Notes under the pieces: generated by a model
The model's database searches: none
What the model was told of the DNA's origin: nothing
The model's input: the letters and a program-made list of their open reading frames with translations, nothing else
In this document: piece after piece, positions 58,558 to 64,000 of the stretch
How positions within the stretch are numbered: the stretch's first letter is position 1
Layout of the letters: each line of letters begins with the position of its first letter
Made by a program: the position numbers and the translations under genes
Source: Symbiodinium natans
Taxonomy: Eukaryota > Sar > Dinophyceae > Suessiales > Symbiodiniaceae
Assembly (NCBI GenBank): GCA_905221605.1
Contig: CAJNDS010000191.1
Span: 677,501 to 741,500 of the forward strand
DNA length: 64,000 nt
Direction: 5' to 3'

Positions 58558-58662
58558 ACGTGGGTGGTTGTCAAAATGACCCATTTTGGATCCCTATGTT
58601 AATACGACACCTAATATTTAGGGTAACCCAAAAGGGATCATAATTTTGACAGCCGCCCGACG
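58558..58662. repeat. TGTCAAAAT inverted-repeat element, copy b
   Basis: GGGTGGTTGTCAAAATGACC at the left and AAAGGGATCATAATTTTGAC and AGCCGCCC at the right, about 25-bp arms. ACGTGG-like sequence lies on both sides (CTACGTGGG and CGACGTGGA). Confidence 0.83.
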
Positions 58663-60845
58663 TGGATGAACCCTACTCCCAGCCGGCACGGCACGCTTCG
58701 CGAGCGGCCATCCTCCTCTTGCGAGTCGGCGGAGACCTCTGGGGGCAGCTCCCGAAGACCCAAAACTACACATTTGGGGAACAGCTCCCACACATGATTG
58801 GTAAATAATATATGACATGTTTTTTTCAGATATGTGCCGCGAATGTATTTAACATTGAGTTGCTTGCGCATTTATGGGCCTTTCTTAGTCTTGGACTTTT
58901 TTGGCCCTGAGCCCCACCTTCCGCAGGCTGTGGGCTTGGGGCACCCCATGTTAGGGATCTGGGATCTGCGGACTTGGTTTTAGGCATCTTCCGCGCCGGC
59001 CCACGGGCAGCAGCGCGCAAGACATCTCTACTCTCGAGCGCACTAACCTCTTCGACTGGAGCTACAGCTGTCAGAAGTTTCTGTTAGGGCTTCTGTATGG
59101 TAACACGCTCAGGTCTTGCAGGTCAAGTGGGTTCTTGAGCTCGGTCCTGTGTTCGGGGGTCCTTGGCAATACGGTTCCCGCGGCCTTGCTCATCTTGTTC
59201 TTCTTCTTCGCCCGGCGTGTCTTTTTGTAGGCGCGTACCTCTGCCTCAAAGCGTCAATCCCTCACGGGCACAAGAGAGACCTATAGAGCCAGCGGTCACA
59301 CCCCGAATTGAGGGGTGGGGCTTGTTTTGATGCAAGTAGGACTGACACACTCCGGCTTCATCCAACTTCAGCGGATTCTAGCCGCGTTCAACTCTAGCAT
59401 GGCTTGCAACCTAAAGCTCCGCGTTCCTCCCGAAAATGGCAGACCACCAGCAAGACATGGCACCTCCCCTTCTTGGGTTTCGGAGGCGTTGTTGGAGTCC
59501 TCCAGACATCTTGGAGGAGCAGGCCTATCAGGCCCTCAGACCTTAAAACCCCTAGCCCAACAGCCTTGATGAGTTATAGCCACGCCATACAGATCTCAAG
59601 CTAGAGGGAAAGGGAACATGTCCCCACACTTGCACAGAGTTGCATATAGCAAAACCAAACCCTCCCACTGGCGCCCTGCAAATTGCCGTCTCCCCCCACC
59701 CTATAAACCATGAGCCCCCACCCGAAAGTCTACCCAGACAGCCCACAACACCCCTTAATTCAGGAATATTTCCCTAAACCCTAAACCCTAAACCCGAAAC
59801 CCTAAACTGCCCAAAATGCTCCTGCACCGTTTCAGGGGTCGCGTCCGGCTCCTGGTTGACTTCAAGAGCTGGGGCCTCAGCAACATCTCCCTTTTTAAGG
59901 AATGCTGTAGCTCAGGCCGGGAACCCTTCATCCTACTATCCATTGGTTCAACCACAACTAACACCTCAATATACATTTTATATATATATATATATGTACA
60001 TATATATATATAGTGTGTGTGTGTTAACTACACTTTTTGCAGTGTAGATTCCCTAGTTCTGTTCTTCCACTGCAGAAACTCAGCTCTAGAAGCCACCCAC
60101 TCAGCGGTCAAGGCCGCAAAAACGAAGAACCTTCAACAACCTTCAAGCCTAGATCTCCTAAACAGGCGCAAACTCAACGAGCCCCCTTTGAAGAATCCAT
60201 GTTTTTGAGTCCGCATCATCATAAGCAACTCAAATTTTCCGGGGCTATTTCCAGACACGACCTGGAAGTTCCCCAAATCTGAGTCCCAGATATTCTGGAC
60301 ATACCTGATGGTGTTCAGGCTTCGAAAGGCTTACAGCAAGTTCAGCGTGTTGGCTTCGGCGCGCGGAATGCACCTTTTGTACTGAAGCGTCTTGAACCTG
60401 GAAGCTGCTTCATGCCAGGAAACCCTAAGCCCTAAACCCCTGAAACCACAGGCCCAAGGTGCCGATGGTGGTGGTGCGCTTTCCGGGTCCTTGGCCGTCG
60501 TAGAGGTCGAAGCCTTTAAGGGCTTTGGGTCTCGGGCAAGGTTTGGCGTTTAGGGTTTAGGGTTTCGGGCTTAGGGTTTAGGGTTTACGATCGGCCTGAG
60601 CCGGCGATTCGCTTTGTAGGTGTTTGGTATCACCCTACCCTCCCAGAGTCCCACTTCATTATACATAAATACATATATATATATGTATACATATCAATAT
60701 TTCTTACTTGGGTCGGCACCATTTACAATCCACTCGCCTTTCCAGAAACACACAGGGTAAGGTGGGGGATAGGGCTCGTTTTCCTCTTCTTGACACCATG
60801 CTTACTTCCCTCGCATCTTGTAGAAGCACAACCGCATTTTTAGGT

Positions 60846-60900
60846 GGGGGTTTAGGGTTTAGGGTTTAGGGTTTAGGGTTTAGGGTTTAGGGTTTAGGGG
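60846..60900. repeat. TTTAGGG array
   Basis: About seven perfect copies. Confidence 0.94.
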
Positions 60901-61340
60901 CAGGAGGGGCCGCCAAGGAGCTTGGGGGGGAACCCCAGCCTGCTGGACCATAGCAAAAGTTCGATTTTTGTAGTACAGAAGTACATGGTTCTGGGGACCC
61001 TTCCGCTACTGGATCCCGGCACCCAGAATCCTGAACCCAAATCCTAAATCCGAACCCTAAATCCCAAATCCTTAACCCTATATACATCCTAAACCCTAGA
61101 TCCGAAATAAATCCTAAATCCCAAAGCCTAAATCCCAAATCCTACATCCTCAAGGCCCCGATCGTAAATCCTAAAACACAAAAAAAGACCAAAATTGCAA
61201 CAAAACCCTATCAAGGTTTAAACATACCTAGGTAGAGAAGGTTCAATGTTTGGGGTTTAGGAGGTAGTTCTCAAAACATGGGGGGCGGAGGAGTGAGGGA
61301 GGGAGGGGGGGCGCGTGATTGCCCGGACGAGGGGGTGCTT

Positions 61341-61470
61341 GGAGGTTCATGGGCACCTAAACGGGGTTTTAAGTCTTATTCCCATACTTACAACCCTAAA
61401 ACCCAAAACCCTAAACCCTACTCCTAACTACTAAACCCTAAACCCTACTCCTAACTACCCGTGAACCTCC
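61341..61470. repeat. GGAGGTTCATGGG element, copy c, with internal CCCTAAA
   Basis: Left GGAGGTTCATGGGCACCTAA, right CTAACTACCCGTGAACCTCC. The middle contains CCCTAAA-type units and a duplicated ACCCTACTCCTAACTAC. Copies a and b lack these telomere-type repeats. Confidence 0.85.
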
Positions 61471-61564
61471 TTTGAAGGGTACCGAAGGCATTCCCGGGCC
61501 TGAGGCCCGACGACCTTCAGCCCACCCATGAGCTTCTTGATCAGTCCCTGCCAGGCTTGTGGCA

Positions 61565-61630
61565 GAAGTCTTGGGGTTAGGGTTTAGGGTTTAGGGTTTA
61601 GGGTTTAGGGTTTCAGGTTTCAGGGTTTAG
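61565..61630. repeat. TTTAGGG array with TTTCAGG ends
   Basis: Five good copies followed by GGTTTCAGGTTTCAGGG. Confidence 0.9.
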
Positions 61631-62680
61631 TTCCATGGTCGCCTGGTATGGGCCCTTTAAAGGGGACCCCCTTACATACCCCTGGTAGACCCCCCCAGGA
61701 CCCATGCTTCGGAAGCTTTAAAGAAGGTAACTACCCTTAGGAGGACCCCTCGAAGGCACTTCGAAATTCCCCAAGCCCAAGGTGGGCATCACGGGCCCTT
61801 CTCTCCTAGTAAATCCCTTGATGGGTTTAGGGTCTAGGGTTCAGGGTTTAGGGTTTAGGGTTTCGGGTTTAGGGTTTAGGGTTTAGGGATGGCAGGCTTT
61901 AAGAACCAGGGGCCTGTACATCTACGGGCTGAGGGGAACGGCACATCGGCCAGAGTCGTATTGGTATACGGCCTAGGGCCATCTAGAAGTTGCCCATCGC
62001 AATCAGGATGCGGCCACCTGACACCCCAAACTCAACCAACATATCCGAGGCTCGGACTGGAAGGAGCGCGCCTCTTCCCCCAGAAAAAATCTAGGCCCCC
62101 TGCGCTCCTAACTCATGATGAGGAAGCTTATCGGGGGAAAGGTGGAGGTACCCGGCAACCAATGTGGGTGCCTCCCCTTCGACTGGAAGCTGCCGTTCCT
62201 CATCCGGTTTTGCGGTCTCCTTGAGACAGCGCCGGCTTGGCGCCAGGTTATAGGACTTAGGGTTTCCCCAAGCACCATGAAAAAAGTACAGTGTTGTGGT
62301 GTTGTGGAGGTGGCTAAGCGCAACAAGAAGCGACACAAAAGGGTCTTGAGATACTGGCTGGACTGAGGCTTTCCCGAAGGGATGCCAGGCTTCACGGAAC
62401 TTCCGGCCCCTTGGGACTGTGAGATAGATGCGCTCACACATCCTAGACAAACTCTGTTTTTCGAAGCCCCTGACCCCGTGTCTCTTGCAGTGTGTCTGGC
62501 ACCCGAATCGCATGATCCTCCGAAACCCAATAAGGGAAAATATAGCACATAAGGGTACTCTCAATATACCCCTTAAACACCATGTAGTCCTCATTCAAGG
62601 AACCCCCCCCCCCCCAATAAAAAAAAAAACTGGGGGGTTCCAAAACAAAAATATCAAGTGTCCCCCAAGACCCTCCTAGG

Positions 62681-62827
62681 TTCCAGGACCGACTTCGCGG
62701 CCAAATAAAACCCCTAAACCCCAAACCCTAAACCCCAACCCCTAAACCCTAAACCCCAAACCCCAAACCCCAAACCCTAAACCCTAAACCCTTGCTTACC
62801 TAAGCTTCCAGGACCGACTTCGCGGCC
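62681..62827. repeat. CCCTAAA array bounded by 22-bp direct repeats
   Basis: TTCCAGGACCGACTTCGCGG followed by CC occurs exactly at 62681-62702 and 62806-62827. Between them lie CCCTAAA/CCCCAAA units (about 62706-62792) and CTTGCTTACCTAAGC. Confidence 0.88.
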
Positions 62828-62938
62828 GAGCGGCCTGGGCCTCTGGCTCTTCGGGTGCAGCCTTCGGTTCCCAGCGCCGGTCCGAGCGGCCTGGGCCTCT
62901 GGCTCTTCGGGTGCAGCCTTCGGTTCCCAGCGCCGGTC
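62826..62938. repeat. 56-bp tandem duplication
   Basis: Two adjacent copies of a 56-bp GC-rich unit beginning CCGAGCGGCCTGGGCCTCTG and ending GCGCCGGT. It follows directly after the second 22-bp direct repeat. Confidence 0.93.
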
Positions 62939-62967
62939 CTGTGAATTTGGGGGGGGGGGGGGGGGGG

Positions 62968-63230
62968 GGGTTTAGGGTTTAGGGTCTATAGGGTTTCTAG
63001 GGTTTATAGGGTTTCTAGGGTTTTATAGGGTTTTATAGGGTTTATAGGGTTTATAGGGTTTATAGGGTTTATAGGGTTTATAGGGTTTATAGGGTTTATA
63101 GGGTTTTATAGGGTTTTATAGGGTTTATAGGGTTTATAGGGTTTATAGGGTTTATATAGGGTTTATATAGGGTTTATATAGGGTTTATAGGGTTTATAGG
63201 GTTTATAGGGTTTAGGGTTTAGGGTTTAAA
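62968..63230. repeat. TTTATAGGG variant array (about 260 bp)
   Basis: About 25 units of GGGTTTATA with GGGTTTCTA, GGGTTTTATA and GGGTTTATATA variants. TTTAGGG copies lie at both ends and an inverted AAACCCTAA at 63228. A G20 run precedes it. Confidence 0.94.
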
Positions 63231-63302
63231 CCCTAATTTTTTTTTTGCCACCCGCTTAGCTGACCTCTCAATTTAGGGTTTAGGGTTTAGGGTTTAGGGT
63301 TT

Positions 63303-63494
63303 CTTCGGGAAACAGGGGGAGGGGCCCCCAACATCGACTCCCAGAATCATGGGATTCCCGTACTCTAAGGACCCCAAGGAGGGTGGGTTGTTGGGGGCGG
63401 GCTTCCGGAAACAGGGGGCCTAGCACGTGGACTCCCAAATAATCGCATTCCCTTGTTTTCAGAGGGTACCCCCTAATTTCGGAACCCCCATTTA
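63303..63494. repeat. Tandem pair of CCGAA-type elements
   Basis: Two copies in a row: about 63303-63390 (CTTCGGGAAACAGGGGGAGG) and 63405-63494 (GGCTTCCGGAAACAGGGGGC to CCCTAATTTCGGAACCCCCA). They share internal GACTCCCA(G/A)AAT(C/A)AT and ATTCCC blocks. Confidence 0.72.
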
Positions 63495-64000
63495 GGTGTT
63501 CGGCACGGATCTGAACATTCAGACTTGAGGTCCAGGAATTCGTGGCACGGCGCAGCGGGGTAGTGGCAAATGCTTTGCATGAGGGGCTCGTGGTCGGAGG
63601 CGCTCCATCTCGGGGGGGATCTCTGATAACTCCAAAATAAACACAGTAAGGGACGTCAACCCAAAGGTCGGCCAAAACCACATTTTTTGGCTGAACCCCC
63701 TTGAGGCCCAGTGCAGCAAAGAGTACAGGACTAGCAAAGGATCACCGCCGCCAAGGGTCCCATTTCCCGTTCTCTTCGTGCTCAGCCTGCTCGAAGAGCT
63801 CCTGATGCCAGGCCCCAGACGCCCGGAGAGTAGGGTTTAGGGTTTAGGGCTTAGGGCTTAGGATTTAGGGTTTCGGGCTTCGGGCTCCAGGGGCTGCGGC
63901 CTTGGGTCGGACTATTTTGCTTAATGTAGGTACCCCAGGCTGGGAACTCTGGGCCCAACACTTCGCAAGCAGGGAAACTCGCCGGACTCAGATGTCCCAT

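Larger units (their letters stand above)
55441..64000. other. Repeat-dense region, no gene recognised
   Basis: Telomere-like tracts occur every few hundred bases (55535-55620, 55785-55852, 56185-56278, 59772-59808, 60548-60590, 60846-60900, 61565-61630, 61825-61890, 62706-62792, 63272-63302, 63832-63880). Between them are palindromic elements, a TTC and a TATACA microsatellite, and C/A homopolymers. A short plus-strand stretch at about 57440-57540 reads LAEEPAEEAAEEAADSETSQ in one frame and might be exonic. Confidence 0.45.

Overview
The window looks like nuclear DNA of a dinoflagellate, most likely a Symbiodinium/Polarella/Prorocentrum-type core dinoflagellate; the species cannot be read from the sequence. 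Reasons: plant-type telomere repeat (TTTAGGG)n is scattered through the whole window in both orientations; coding islands are GC-rich and sparse; introns are short, sit on duplicated target-like motifs and use GT, GC and even GA donors; and several introns are recognisable members of small dispersed palindromic repeat families (introner-like elements). No rRNA, tRNA, CRISPR, operon or prokaryotic signal was seen.

Layout. 1-3.9 kb: telomere-like arrays and AT/poly-G microsatellites. 3.9-5.1 kb (minus strand): a multi-exon gene for a protein built of 10-residue A-G-F/Y repeats. 7.8-8.1 kb (minus): a weak two-exon candidate whose intron is a dispersed element. 10.4-11.75 kb (minus): last exon of a multi-pass membrane protein with a TIR-like segment. 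15.7-16.9 kb (minus): intronless gene for a secreted endonuclease/exonuclease/phosphatase-fold enzyme. 17-22 kb: telomere-like arrays and three kinds of palindromic element. 22.1-24.8 kb (minus): a six-exon membrane glycoprotein gene whose reading frame can be followed through all five introns; three introns look like inserted elements. 25-54.7 kb: almost gene-free, with an AT-rich island, a 0.6 kb CTA microsatellite, many telomere-like arrays and short inverted-repeat elements. 54.8-55.1 kb (minus): a fragment of another multi-exon gene, again with an element as intron. 55.1-64 kb: dense telomere-like arrays, including a variant TTTATAGGG array.

Every gene I can support is on the minus strand, which fits the unidirectional gene clusters known from dinoflagellates. 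I see no pathway linking the genes. The main interest is the repeat system: at least six families of about 70-140 bp inverted-repeat elements, some of which are exact introns, and which are repeatedly joined to, or invaded by, TTTAGGG tracts. All intron models were made by eye from frame continuity and splice dinucleotides; no homology search was possible.
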